46,196 nt of DNA from Phoronis australis. Lineage: Eukaryota; Phoronida; Phoronidae. Under the pieces are notes generated by a model. The model was not told the origin of the DNA. It saw only the letters and a list, made by a program, of their open reading frames with translations, and searched no databases. The DNA lies in contig NMRA01001140.1 of assembly GCA_002633005.1 (NCBI GenBank), forward strand, positions 1 through 46,196, read 5' to 3'. Made by a program: the position numbers and the translations under genes. This document shows positions 44,901 to 46,196 of the stretch, in pieces (the stretch's first letter is position 1; each line of letters begins with the position of its first letter).

Positions 44901-46196
44901 CTGTTGACGTACATGTATCACTTTTAATCCGTGCAAGGTGTTTGGGATTTAGACACAGTCATTTCTTTTTAAAGCCAATGATTTTTTGTTATCTGAGTAA
45001 GAAACAAGTTGGGACCAACTTTGCAACGTTAAGTGGTCTCAATCAAATTGTCCCTTCTCGTATGGAACACAGATTTATAGCCGCTTCAACGGAAATGTCT
45101 ATCTAATATTTGTGTTCAAGTTCAAACCATCGACGGAAGTGTGCAGGGACAAGACCGACACATGCGATCTTGCTGAATACTGCAGAGGGAATTCCAAAAA
45201 CTGTCCAAATGACAGGCGCAAGCGTGATCGAGCCGTTTGCCGTGTTGGTTCAGAGATGGTAAGCATGGGATATAATTAGTGCTTTAATACCACTGTATGC
45301 CTTTTCTGCTAATGGCTAAATTTGTGACAATGTCCCACTCGAACCACTAATTATTTGATAATGTTGAACAAAAGTGACTAAACCAGTATTCTAGGCCTGT
45401 TATAACGGCATATCGTTCTCAAATAATCACTTAATTAACACACTGATTCTTCATCGACAGATACAGAAAAGTGTGCATTGGTTAAGAGAAGATTAAACGT
45501 GCACTTTTGCACAACATGGTGGCTTGAGTAGTTACATCCACTAAATACCCATGATTATGATCACATACGTGTATAGGAGAAAAAAATTTATAAAAGGTGG
45601 AATGTGGCTACGGCCGTGCCAAAAACACCAATGGTTAGGGGCCAGACGTATTTCGCTAGGAAATTGTGGCAGGGTTCCCGTGTTGCAAAATTCTAGTACT
45701 ACCGATCCGCCGGTGTTAAAATACGTCAACTCGGCCAACTCTCTCAGATTTTAGTCACATCTATGTCTAAGCTGTCCAAAAGCCCTGTGAAATCTTTGTT
45801 AATTACATTGTATGCGAACAGAAATAATTTTATGGTAGTTGGTGAATGATTTAAGCCAGAAGTCGCCATGTAACTTATCTTCTCCTTGTCCATTTAGTAG
45901 ACTTTTCAAATAATTTAAAAAATTTACTCCAAACTTTTCCCGATGGGAAGATTATTGTTGACACCTGTTAAATAGTCACAGTCGGGTTTAGTATCGAGTA
46001 GTGCGTTTTGCGTAAAGTAGCTGCAATACCAGTTTTTGCCTTACAGTCGTACTGCTACAAAAACAAGTGCGTAAGCCACACACAGCGGTGTCGTGAGCTG
46101 TTTGGACCGTCAGCCAGAGCTGCCCAACGACCGTGTTACCGAATGAACAGGGAAGGATCCATTCGAGGCAATTGTGGAGTCGACAACAACGGGAAG
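2861..46196 (+). CDS. Multi-disintegrin ADAM metalloproteinase gene (27 exons placed, incomplete at both ends)
   Basis: This is a spliced gene for a secreted or membrane-anchored zinc protease of the ADAM/reprolysin family. ADAMs shed or cleave cell-surface and matrix proteins, and bind partners through their disintegrin and cysteine-rich domains. Domain order is prodomain (2861-8239), metalloprotease (9942-17133), then disintegrin/cysteine-rich units at 17028-21995, 22212-32317, 34826-43099 and 43795-46196, with an EGF-like exon (33152-33263) between units 2 and 3. Every junction from 8239 onward keeps the reading frame with GT/AG borders. The signal-peptide exon, one prodomain exon, and any transmembrane and cytoplasmic exons are not visible. 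Four disintegrin units in one chain is not the usual family layout. Family assignment is very secure. Treating it as one transcript is inference from phase matching. Confidence 0.88.
3209..3282 (+). CDS. ADAM prodomain exon
   Basis: Acceptor TGATTGCAG ends at 3208 and donor GTAAGT begins at 3283. The 74-nt exon starts in phase 0 and ends with two bases of a codon, matching its neighbours. It encodes [20 protein letters not shown], the family pattern in which an amphipathic beta strand leads into an L-D-L motif (Pep_M12B_propep-like). The propeptide folds the protease and keeps it latent during secretion. The adjoining introns show no other recognisable exon. Confidence 0.82.
3283..4915 (+). 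other. Intron in prodomain region
   Basis: No exon or repeat is recognised with confidence. A GC-rich stretch near 3950-4030 and overlapping opposite-strand frames at 3426-3716 and 3873-4247 lack family features. A short duplicated phrase (GTAGCTAGG with TTCAAC/TTCAGC nearby) occurs around 4320-4410. Confidence 0.4.
4916..4994 (+). CDS. ADAM prodomain exon
   Basis: Acceptor TTTTGTTGTAG ends at 4915 and donor GTTTGA at 4995. One base completes the Gln codon split with the previous exon, then 26 codons end in phase 0. The translation [19 protein letters not shown] matches the ADAM propeptide stretch L-x-x-x-F-x-x-x-Y-Y-x-x-D-G. In relatives this is followed at once by a C-x-Y-x-G segment, which I cannot place here, so at least one exon between this one and 8071 is missing from the model. 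The donor is less ideal than others in the gene. Confidence 0.8.
4995..8070 (+). other. Long prodomain intron(s) with an unlocated exon
   Basis: The flanking exons end in phase 0 and begin needing two bases, so exon sequence totalling 3n+2 must lie here. A possible 35-nt exon is listed at 7897-7931. At 6900-6935 there is a transposon-end fragment (GCATAGGCGGATTTAGG) that is the inverse of the end of the element at 18309-19279. The region 6990-7440 holds two weakly similar, perhaps duplicated segments about 0.3 kb apart. Otherwise nothing is recognised. Confidence 0.5.
7897..7931 (+). CDS. Candidate 35-nt prodomain microexon
   Basis: Acceptor TTTCACTTAG ends at 7896 and donor GTCGAC starts at 7932. 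The 35 nt start in phase 0 and end with two bases, exactly the phase needed to join 4994 to 8071. It would encode [12 protein letters not shown] followed by GMI. This resembles the S-x-x-x-S-x-C-x-G-L-R-G-x-I segment of ADAM propeptides, but the C-to-RG spacing is shorter than usual. The expected upstream C-x-Y-x-G segment would still need another exon of 3n bases. It could be a chance match. Confidence 0.3.
8071..8239 (+). CDS. ADAM prodomain C-terminal exon
   Basis: Acceptor CTTTCTTTCCAG ends at 8070 and donor GTAGGC at 8240. One base, then 56 codons ending in phase 0. It opens [20 protein letters not shown], the family signature G-x-I-x-x-x-x-x-x-x-x-I/L-E-P that ends the propeptide core, followed by a His-Tyr-Val motif. 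The last residues, DR, join LRRS of the next exon to make RLRR-S, a furin-type site for propeptide removal. The exon has no cysteine, so a cysteine-switch residue, if present, is not here. Confidence 0.85.
8500..8963. repeat. Long inverted repeat (foldback element)
   Basis: Two arms of about 200 bp face each other across a loop of roughly 50 bp (about 8700-8750). Matching words include ACATTCTATTGAGTTGGG and CATATGGCGGAA on the left and their complements on the right (CCCCAACTCAATAGAATGT, TTCCGCCATATG). Arms differ by scattered substitutions and small indels, so this is an old hairpin rather than a cloning artefact. No ORF is carried. It is most simply a non-autonomous foldback transposon in the intron between 8239 and 9942. 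Its transcript would form a long hairpin. Confidence 0.75.
8964..9941 (+). other. Remainder of the intron before the protease domain
   Basis: No exon is recognised. The only structure is a 16-bp perfect palindrome at 9747-9762, listed separately. Confidence 0.4.
9747..9762. promoter_or_regulatory. 16-bp palindrome containing an NRF1-like motif
   Basis: TAGGCGCATGCGCCTA is a perfect palindrome and contains GCGCATGCGC, the consensus core bound by the NRF1 transcription factor in animals. It lies in an intron about 180 bp before the first metalloprotease exon. A function as an internal promoter or enhancer is only a possibility; a chance or transposon-derived site is as likely. Confidence 0.2.
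9942..10025 (+). CDS. Metalloprotease domain, first exon
   Basis: Acceptor CTCGTTTTTTAG ends at 9941 and donor GTAAGA at 10026. It has 28 codons, phase 0 at both ends. LRRS completes the RLRR cleavage site with the previous exon, then [16 protein letters not shown] gives the first beta strand of the reprolysin fold (consensus R-Y-V-E-L-x-x-V-x-D). This marks the start of the mature catalytic domain. Confidence 0.92.
10026..10846 (+). other. Intron
   Basis: AT-rich sequence with no recognised exon, repeat family or RNA gene. Confidence 0.4.
10847..10918 (+). CDS. Metalloprotease domain, second exon
   Basis: Acceptor TTATTTTCAG ends at 10846 and donor GTGAGT at 10919. 24 codons, phase 0 to phase 0. 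The translation includes [20 protein letters not shown], matching the helix after strand 1 of reprolysins (x-R-x-x-E-I-x-N-x-x-x). It joins cleanly to the next exon at the position where family members read N-x-x-x-Y-x-x-L-N. Confidence 0.9.
11500..11935 (+). mobile_element. 5'-truncated LINE, 3' end of the reverse-transcriptase ORF and 3' UTR
   Basis: The frame 11513-11803 contains [20 protein letters not shown] and later [12 protein letters not shown] and SFSAKWEKF. This is the typical tail of the ORF2 protein in many invertebrate non-LTR retrotransposons. A stop at 11801-11803 is followed by about 130 bp of T- and G-rich 3' UTR ending in AATAAATACATAAAAAACC. No reverse transcriptase core remains upstream, so the copy is truncated, as usual for LINE insertions. 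It directly abuts the octamer-end transposon copy at 11940. Clade not assigned. Confidence 0.65.
11940..12447. mobile_element. Octamer-end DNA transposon, copy 2 (left-truncated)
   Basis: The sequence aligns with 2215-2740 and 40990-41460 (for example TCCATGTAACGTTGAGATAC and CCGGGAACGACATTTGC, shared with copy 3). The right end is an expanded series of GGGTCGTG/GGGTCGAG units (about 12330-12435). The left C-rich end is absent. The LINE tail lies exactly where the left part would be expected, so truncation may be linked to that insertion. Confidence 0.65.
13384..13553 (+). CDS. Metalloprotease domain, third exon
   Basis: Acceptor GTGTATTCAG ends at 13383 and donor GTAAAA at 13554. The 170 nt start in phase 0 and leave two bases. 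The translation contains [20 protein letters not shown], matching the reprolysin strand V-x-L-x-G-x-E-I-W that follows the first helix, then [13 protein letters not shown] and the D-x-x-x-L-I-T motif near its end. NIT is a potential N-glycosylation site. The donor lacks the usual G at +5 but is the only GT in frame. Confidence 0.92.
13554..14222 (+). other. Intron
   Basis: No recognised features. An open frame from 14014 runs into the next exon but has no family similarity before 14223. Confidence 0.5.
14223..14304 (+). CDS. Metalloprotease domain, fourth exon
   Basis: Acceptor GTTGTTTCCAG ends at 14222 and donor GTAAGT at 14305. One base completes the Thr codon, then 27 codons end in phase 0. 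The translation [20 protein letters not shown] fits the ADAM stretch G-x-A-x-x-x-x-x-C-x-x-x-x-S-x-G-V that precedes the zinc helix. Its final 36 bp form the first unit of a 42-bp tandem repeat that continues into the intron, so the exon ends inside a minisatellite. Confidence 0.88.
14269..14713 (+). repeat. 42-bp minisatellite spanning an exon end and its splice donor
   Basis: About ten degenerate units follow the pattern GTAAGTGTTTGCGTATTCAG + TCATTCGGTGGGAGYGACCGTG. Unit 1 is the coding end of the fourth protease exon. Clean 42-bp spacing is visible between donors at 14305, 14347, 14389 and 14431; later units vary (39 to about 63 bp). Donor-like strings recur at 14305, 14347, 14389, 14431, 14494, 14545, 14625, 14667 and 14706. 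A TAG at 14314-14316 stops the exon frame in unit 2; the same frame is otherwise open to 14613. Confidence 0.9.
14714..15591 (+). other. Intron
   Basis: After the minisatellite, no further exon or repeat is recognised up to the zinc-site exon. Confidence 0.4.
15592..15728 (+). CDS. Metalloprotease zinc-binding exon (HExxHxxGxxHD)
   Basis: Acceptor AAACCATTCCAG ends at 15591 and donor GTAAGC at 15729. The exon starts in phase 0 and ends with two bases. It encodes [14 protein letters not shown], the full reprolysin zinc site with three His ligands, the catalytic Glu and the final Asp. CLMAPESFG follows; its Met is the Met-turn residue of metzincins. Cysteines C-x-C-x(4)-C lie where ADAMs form their catalytic-domain disulfides. 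The residues needed for catalysis are present, so the enzyme should be active unless the gene is otherwise broken. Confidence 0.96.
15729..17027 (+). other. Intron
   Basis: Several overlapping open frames (16048-16592, 16682-16957) show no family features and no splice sites compatible with the gene. No repeat identified. Confidence 0.4.
17028..17292 (+). CDS. End of metalloprotease domain and first half of disintegrin 1
   Basis: Acceptor GGTTCCTACAG ends at 17027 and donor GTAAGA at 17293. One base completes Ser, then 88 codons end in phase 0. [12 protein letters not shown] and [10 protein letters not shown] are the last helix and closing strand of the reprolysin domain. The frame then runs directly into disintegrin sequence: [16 protein letters not shown], then CCQAETC and [10 protein letters not shown], with the dense cysteine spacing that binds calcium and holds the disintegrin arm. 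This is unit 1 (type A, CGNG start). Confidence 0.95.
18309..19279. mobile_element. TIR element with tRNA-like segment, copy 1
   Basis: The left end reads GCGGCGGATGCAGGATAT and the right end CCTAAATCCGCCTATG, degenerate inverted repeats of the GTGGCGGATCTAGGA type. The interior aligns with 30110-30720 (for example AAGCATTTTCCTT, TTCTGAAGTACTAT, TTTATATTTTGTGCAA). No transposase is seen. At 18716-18820 a segment of about 53 bp (TGCAACCAGTTCGTAGCAAA core) is duplicated in tandem; copy 2 of the element has it once. TIR style is hAT-like, but no target duplication was confirmed. Confidence 0.6.
18561..18625 (-). other. tRNA-like sequence within the TIR element
   Basis: Read on the minus strand, TGGCGCAGTGG (18609-18619) is a near-perfect pol III A box (D arm), and GTTTGAATCC (18566-18575) matches the B box (T arm) within a GCAAG/CTTGC stem. 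Spacing fits a tRNA, but I see no good acceptor stem or certain anticodon. This is a tRNA-derived relic carried by the transposon, not a functional tRNA gene. Confidence 0.45.
19650..19784 (+). CDS. Disintegrin 1, second half
   Basis: Acceptor GTCCCTTTTAG ends at 19649 and donor GTAGGT at 19785. 45 codons, phase 0 to 0. It holds [17 protein letters not shown], the disintegrin loop with the conserved C-D-x-x-E-Y-C. The tripeptide where some ADAMs and venom disintegrins have RGD is RGF here. It continues [17 protein letters not shown], the family C-P-x-D-x-x-x-x-x-G-x-x-C ending; NGT is a glycosylation sequon. Confidence 0.95.
19813..19915. repeat. Trinucleotide-rich intronic stretch (CAGCGG/CACCA)
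   Basis: Interrupted runs of AGC, GGC and ACC trinucleotides occur in the 217-bp intron between 19784 and 20002. The frame is open but the sequence is low-complexity (Ser/Gly/Thr-rich), and the flanking acceptor and donor are strong, so it is treated as intron. Confidence 0.6.
20002..20171 (+). CDS. Cysteine-rich domain 1, first exon
   Basis: Acceptor GCTGTGTTTTCAG ends at 20001 and donor GTAAGT at 20172. 170 nt, phase 0 in, two bases left over. SYCYNGKC then [12 protein letters not shown] are the opening of the ADAM_CR domain (Y-C-x-x-G-x-C, then C-x-x-x-x-G-x-x-x-x-A). Later GDCG matches the conserved G-x-C-G. The exon has the same length as its counterpart in unit 2 (170) and nearly that of unit 3 (173). 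Confidence 0.95.
20172..21112 (+). other. Intron
   Basis: No exon, repeat or RNA gene recognised. Confidence 0.4.
21113..21314 (+). CDS. Cysteine-rich domain 1, second exon
   Basis: Acceptor TGTTATTCATAG ends at 21112 and donor GTGGGA at 21315. One base completes Glu, then 67 codons end in phase 0. It begins [12 protein letters not shown], the C-G-x-L-x-C core of ADAM cysteine-rich domains, has NTS (possible glycosylation), and ends [11 protein letters not shown], the family D-G-x-x-C-G-x-x-K. The middle of this exon corresponds to the hypervariable region used for substrate recognition in ADAMs. Confidence 0.94.
21315..21923 (+). other. Intron
   Basis: At 21728-21840 two GTTGCATAA-type phrases face each other (AGTTGCATAAAAGTT and AAACTTATGCAGC), a short inverted repeat resembling a small MITE. 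No exon. Confidence 0.4.
21924..21995 (+). CDS. Cysteine-rich domain 1, third exon (end of unit 1)
   Basis: Acceptor TTTTGGTTGCAG ends at 21923; the proposed donor is GTTTGT at 21996. 24 codons, phase 0 to 0: [14 protein letters not shown] then [10 protein letters not shown]. It matches V-C-x-x-x-x-C after the C-G-x-x-K motif and the start of an EGF-like fold (C-x-x-x-C). The donor is weak; without splicing the frame reads on as [11 protein letters not shown], as if half of an EGF segment had been retained. The join to unit 2 at 22212 is in phase. Confidence 0.75.
22212..22376 (+). CDS. Disintegrin 2, first half
   Basis: Acceptor AAAATACATCCAG ends at 22211 and donor GTAAAT at 22377. 55 codons, phase 0 to 0. 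[19 protein letters not shown], then [13 protein letters not shown] and [10 protein letters not shown], give all the cysteines of a disintegrin N-terminal half. Unlike unit 1 it is a standalone exon with no protease sequence and begins TCMNG (type B, shared with unit 4). Confidence 0.95.
22377..24461 (+). other. Intron inside disintegrin 2
   Basis: No exon or named repeat is seen. Open frames at 23402-23650 and 23704-23933 have no recognised domains or compatible splice sites. Confidence 0.4.
24462..24593 (+). CDS. Disintegrin 2, second half
   Basis: Acceptor TTTGAATTATTTTAG ends at 24461 and donor GTATGT at 24594. 44 codons, phase 0 to 0. [20 protein letters not shown] gives the disintegrin loop with TGV in the RGD position and the conserved C-D-L-x-E-Y-C; then [14 protein letters not shown]. 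It aligns without gaps to the equivalent exons of units 1, 3 and 4 apart from one or two residues. Confidence 0.95.
25064..25233 (+). CDS. Cysteine-rich domain 2, first exon
   Basis: Acceptor TATTCTGTCCAG ends at 25063 and donor GTATGT at 25234. 170 nt, phase 0 in, two bases left. It encodes [19 protein letters not shown], with the ADAM_CR pattern C-x-x-x-x-W-G-x-x-A, and GDCGHD. It is closer to textbook ADAM_CR sequences than unit 1 because of the LWG. Confidence 0.95.
25234..29084 (+). other. Long intron inside cysteine-rich domain 2
   Basis: Contains an old direct duplication (26585-27290, separate entry) and a GC-rich patch at 28265-28385 with poly-C and poly-T runs that looks like a degraded transposon. 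The frame 25396-25647 begins with a hydrophobic stretch but has no splice context or family match. No exon recognised. Confidence 0.4.
26585..27290. repeat. Diverged direct duplication, period about 390 bp
   Basis: Segments at about 26585-26885 and 26975-27270 share ordered landmarks: GTCATTTRTTTGCATTGTGAG, then ACAAAAATCGT/GCAAAAATCGTC, then a TTCGTAGxxxxATACATAAxATCTAAATCAGAAA block. The interior is diverged. It may be two decayed copies of one repeat or a tandem duplication. No coding function recognised. Confidence 0.55.
29085..29268 (+). CDS. Cysteine-rich domain 2, second exon
   Basis: Acceptor TTACTCCCATAG ends at 29084 and donor GTTAAG at 29269. One base completes Gln, then 61 codons, phase 0 out. 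[11 protein letters not shown] is the conserved core, shared almost exactly with unit 1 (GCGRLHC). It ends [13 protein letters not shown] (glycosylation sequon NGT). It is shorter than unit 1 (184 against 202 nt), the loss falling in the hypervariable middle. Confidence 0.94.
30325..30390 (-). other. tRNA-like sequence within TIR element copy 2
   Basis: On the minus strand, TGGTGTAGTGG (30373-30383) resembles a pol III A box and GTTTGAGTC (30331-30339) a B box, in the same relative place as in copy 1 (18561-18625). The stems are degraded. It is conserved in position but not in detail, as expected for a tRNA-derived part of the element. Confidence 0.4.
30788..31133. other. Assembly gap (346 N)
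   Basis: Unknown bases fall inside TIR element copy 2. A single N also occurs at 650, inside the nested TIR element. Confidence 1.
32252..32317 (+). CDS. Cysteine-rich domain 2, third exon
   Basis: Acceptor TTTGTTCCGCAG ends at 32251 and donor GTAAGT at 32318. 22 codons, phase 0 to 0: [10 protein letters not shown], then DTCVCSSRG. It matches the family (V/M)-C-x-x-x-x-C and the first cysteines of the EGF-like segment that continues in the next exon. A GT two bases earlier would shift the frame; the stronger GTAAGT keeps it. Confidence 0.88.
32318..33151 (+). other. Intron
   Basis: A cysteine-containing open frame at 32550-32753 (CFCLCDNKC, then [11 protein letters not shown]) has no compatible splice pair and no known domain. 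Nothing else was recognised. Confidence 0.4.
33152..33263 (+). CDS. EGF-like exon with Ser/Pro/Gly linker
   Basis: Acceptor TGCCATTCTCAG ends at 33151 and donor GTAAGT at 33264. 37 codons plus one base (phase 0 to 1). [19 protein letters not shown] is the closing part of the ADAM EGF-like module (G-V-C-x-x-x-x-x-C-x-C-x-x-G-x-x-P-P-x-C). It is followed by a flexible linker [18 protein letters not shown]. In a normal ADAM a transmembrane segment would come next. Here the leftover base A pairs with AC at 34826 to form Asn, giving an in-frame run into disintegrin 3. Confidence 0.93.
33264..34825 (+). other. Intron between EGF-like exon and disintegrin 3
   Basis: No protease or transmembrane exon is seen. 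A short open frame at 33604-33766, ending in TGA, could be a tail exon of a shorter isoform but does not share phase with 33263 in its best-looking frame (see findings). No repeat was recognised. Confidence 0.5.
34826..34974 (+). CDS. Disintegrin 3, first half
   Basis: Acceptor TGCTCCCGTCTAG ends at 34825 and donor GTATTT at 34975. Two bases complete Asn, then 49 codons, phase 0 out. [18 protein letters not shown], then [14 protein letters not shown] and [10 protein letters not shown]. The CGNG start matches unit 1 rather than units 2 and 4 (type A). The [11 protein letters not shown] section is slightly shorter than in the other units. Confidence 0.94.
35239..35373 (+). CDS. Disintegrin 3, second half
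   Basis: Acceptor GCATGTTTCTAG ends at 35238 and donor GTATGT at 35374. 45 codons, phase 0 to 0. [20 protein letters not shown] has RGT in the RGD position, and Lys in place of the usual Tyr of E-Y-C. Then [13 protein letters not shown] completes the domain. Another AG at 35253 would trim five codons but keep the frame. Confidence 0.93.
35374..37952 (+). other. Intron after disintegrin 3
   Basis: Around 36500-36610 a GC-rich piece (TGTGCCGTAGCAAGGG, then GGGCGCCTGCCGAAGGGAG) resembles a decayed DNA-transposon end. The rest is AT-rich with no exon recognised. Confidence 0.4.
37953..38125 (+). CDS. Cysteine-rich domain 3, first exon
   Basis: Acceptor TTATGCCTTGTAG ends at 37952 and donor GTATGT at 38126. 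173 nt, phase 0 in, two bases left. [20 protein letters not shown], then [11 protein letters not shown] and GHCGYD, match ADAM_CR. It is one codon longer than the equivalent exons of units 1 and 2. A transposon has inserted 51 bp downstream of the donor. Confidence 0.94.
38443..38589 (+). pseudogene. Truncated THAP zinc-finger coding fragment of the transposon
   Basis: ATG at 38443 opens [16 protein letters not shown], later RFPKDD, then W, and stops at 38587-38589. The C-x(4)-C pair of the THAP domain (C-x(2-4)-C-x(35-50)-C-x(2)-H), the R-F-P-K box and the Trp are present. The distal C-x-x-H ligands are not reached. The start lies in the left terminal arm, so it is a transposase N-terminus rather than a host gene. 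Confidence 0.7.
38930..39140 (+). pseudogene. Decayed transposase internal segment
   Basis: One frame gives [17 protein letters not shown] (about 38962-39010), a second gives CQVCGAGV just after, and a third gives [21 protein letters not shown]. Together these resemble the F-I-V-x-x-x-x-L, C-x-x-C, G-x-x-x-x-x-x-x-C-x-x-G-H-x-x-x-W-x-S succession that follows the THAP domain in Kolobok-like transposases. The pieces lie in different frames, so at least two frameshifts have occurred. Confidence 0.5.
38978..39208 (-). pseudogene. Second, inverted THAP start in the right arm
   Basis: On the minus strand the right arm reads [18 protein letters not shown], a mirror of the left-arm [15 protein letters not shown]. 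The initiating ATG is replaced by TTG within a longer frame. The two copies show the terminal inverted repeat extends into the transposase coding start on both sides. It has no intact product. Confidence 0.6.
39448..41742 (+). other. Rest of intron inside cysteine-rich domain 3
   Basis: Holds the octamer-end element at 40638-41457. 39448-40637 shows no exon or named repeat; a minus-strand frame at 39933-40121 is unsupported. Confidence 0.4.
40638..41457. mobile_element. Octamer-end DNA transposon, copy 3 (most complete uninterrupted copy)
   Basis: The left end is CCCGCTCGAACCCCACGACC with further C-rich octamers to about 40725. The right end has GTGGGTCGAGGGAGTCGTGG near 41425-41457. The interior matches copy 1 on both sides of its inserted element (for example GCAAATCTGCTCTGGC like GCAAGTCTGCTCTGGC at 432; GGCCCAACTCGTTGGTCCTG like GGCCCAACTCATTGGTCCTA at 2553). 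No coding sequence. It gives the empty-site structure for the insertion in copy 1. Confidence 0.7.
41743..41905 (+). CDS. Cysteine-rich domain 3, second exon
   Basis: Acceptor TTTCGCTTCACAG ends at 41742 and donor GTAGGT at 41906. One base completes Lys, then 54 codons, phase 0 out. [13 protein letters not shown] is the conserved C-G-x-L-x-C core; it ends [13 protein letters not shown], the D-G-x-x-C-G-x-x-K motif. At 163 nt it is the shortest of the three equivalent exons (202, 184, 163), having lost residues in the hypervariable middle. Confidence 0.94.
41906..43054 (+). other. Intron
   Basis: Minus-strand open frames at 42021-42401 and 42179-42394 lack recognised domains. A short GT microsatellite lies near 42947-42962. 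No exon recognised. Confidence 0.4.
43055..43099 (+). CDS. Cysteine-rich domain 3, third exon (shortened)
   Basis: Acceptor TTTGTTCCCACAG ends at 43054 and donor GTAAGC at 43100. Only 15 codons, phase 0 to 0: [15 protein letters not shown]. It has the V-C-x-x-x-x-C of the family (with sequon NAT) but stops before the EGF-type cysteines seen in units 1 and 2. It joins in phase to disintegrin 4. The EGF portion has been lost here. Confidence 0.88.
43100..43794 (+). other. Intron
   Basis: No exon, repeat or RNA gene recognised. Confidence 0.4.
43795..43959 (+). CDS. Disintegrin 4, first half
   Basis: Acceptor TTGTCTTCTCAG ends at 43794 and donor GTAAAT at 43960. 55 codons, phase 0 to 0, the same length as in unit 2. 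[20 protein letters not shown], then [11 protein letters not shown] and [10 protein letters not shown]. The TCMNG start, GLP after CDCG and the GTAAAT donor are shared with unit 2 (type B). Confidence 0.95.
43960..45120 (+). other. Intron inside disintegrin 4
   Basis: A 139-codon open frame (44210-44629) is the longest uninterrupted frame in the window, but it starts at GTG, has no family similarity I can see and no suitable splice sites. Treated as non-coding. Confidence 0.4.
45121..45258 (+). CDS. Disintegrin 4, second half
   Basis: Acceptor ATATTTGTGTTCAAG ends at 45120 and donor GTAAGC at 45259. 46 codons, phase 0 to 0. [20 protein letters not shown] has TDT at the RGD position and the full C-D-L-x-E-Y-C; then [14 protein letters not shown]. 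The RRKR is a basic cluster not present in the other units and matches a furin-type site. The acceptor is weaker than average, but position, length and phase fit. Confidence 0.93.
45259..46046 (+). other. Intron
   Basis: No exon or named repeat recognised. Confidence 0.4.
46047..46196 (+). CDS. Cysteine-rich domain 4, first exon (cut by window edge)
   Basis: Acceptor GTTTTTGCCTTACAG ends at 46046. The frame starts in phase 0 and is open to the edge (50 codons). [20 protein letters not shown], then [11 protein letters not shown] and GNCGVDNN, match the ADAM_CR opening. About 20-23 bases should remain before its donor if it has the length of its counterparts (170-173 nt). The gene therefore continues to the right. 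Confidence 0.93.

Overview
This is eukaryotic (animal) genomic DNA. Almost all recognisable coding sequence is made of short exons with GT/AG borders, separated by introns of about 0.2 to 3.9 kb. The introns hold DNA transposons, foldback elements, a LINE tail and one 346-base assembly gap (30788-31133). Gene and repeat content (ADAM protease, Kolobok/THAP element, TIR elements, frequent TACATGTA-type words) would suit a marine invertebrate such as a lancelet, hemichordate, echinoderm or cnidarian. I cannot name the species.

One plus-strand gene spans about 2.86 kb to the right edge and continues beyond it. It is an ADAM/reprolysin (M12B) metalloproteinase-disintegrin. I placed 27 exons by homology, splice sites and reading-frame phase. 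Prodomain exons lie at 2861-8239. The metalloprotease domain runs from 9942 to about 17133 and has an intact zinc site, [12 protein letters not shown]. The first exon with the signal peptide was not found and probably lies to the left. At least one prodomain exon between 4994 and 8071 is unresolved, because the phases on either side do not match.

The unusual part is what follows the protease. A standard ADAM has one disintegrin domain, one cysteine-rich domain and one EGF-like segment. This gene has at least four successive disintegrin plus cysteine-rich units, beginning at 17028, 22212, 34826 and 43795; the fourth is cut by the window edge. One EGF-like exon (33152-33263) lies after unit 2 and is in phase with unit 3, so the units read as one gene. 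Units 1 and 3 share one style (CGNG start, SRG-x-CD loop) and units 2 and 4 another (TCMNG start, T-x-x-CD loop). This points to duplication of a two-unit block. Only the first block carries a protease.

Mobile DNA in the introns includes: three copies of a family with C-rich/G-rich octamer ends (about 231-2748, 11940-12447, 40638-41457), one split by a second TIR element; a 464-bp hairpin (8500-8963); a LINE 3' tail (about 11500-11935); two TIR elements carrying a tRNA-like segment (18309-19279, 30084-31429); and a 1267-bp Kolobok-type element with TTAA duplications and THAP remnants (38177-39443). A 42-bp minisatellite (14269-14713) has grown out of the 3' end of a protease exon and its splice donor. 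I saw no bacterial-type operons, CRISPR arrays or rRNA genes.
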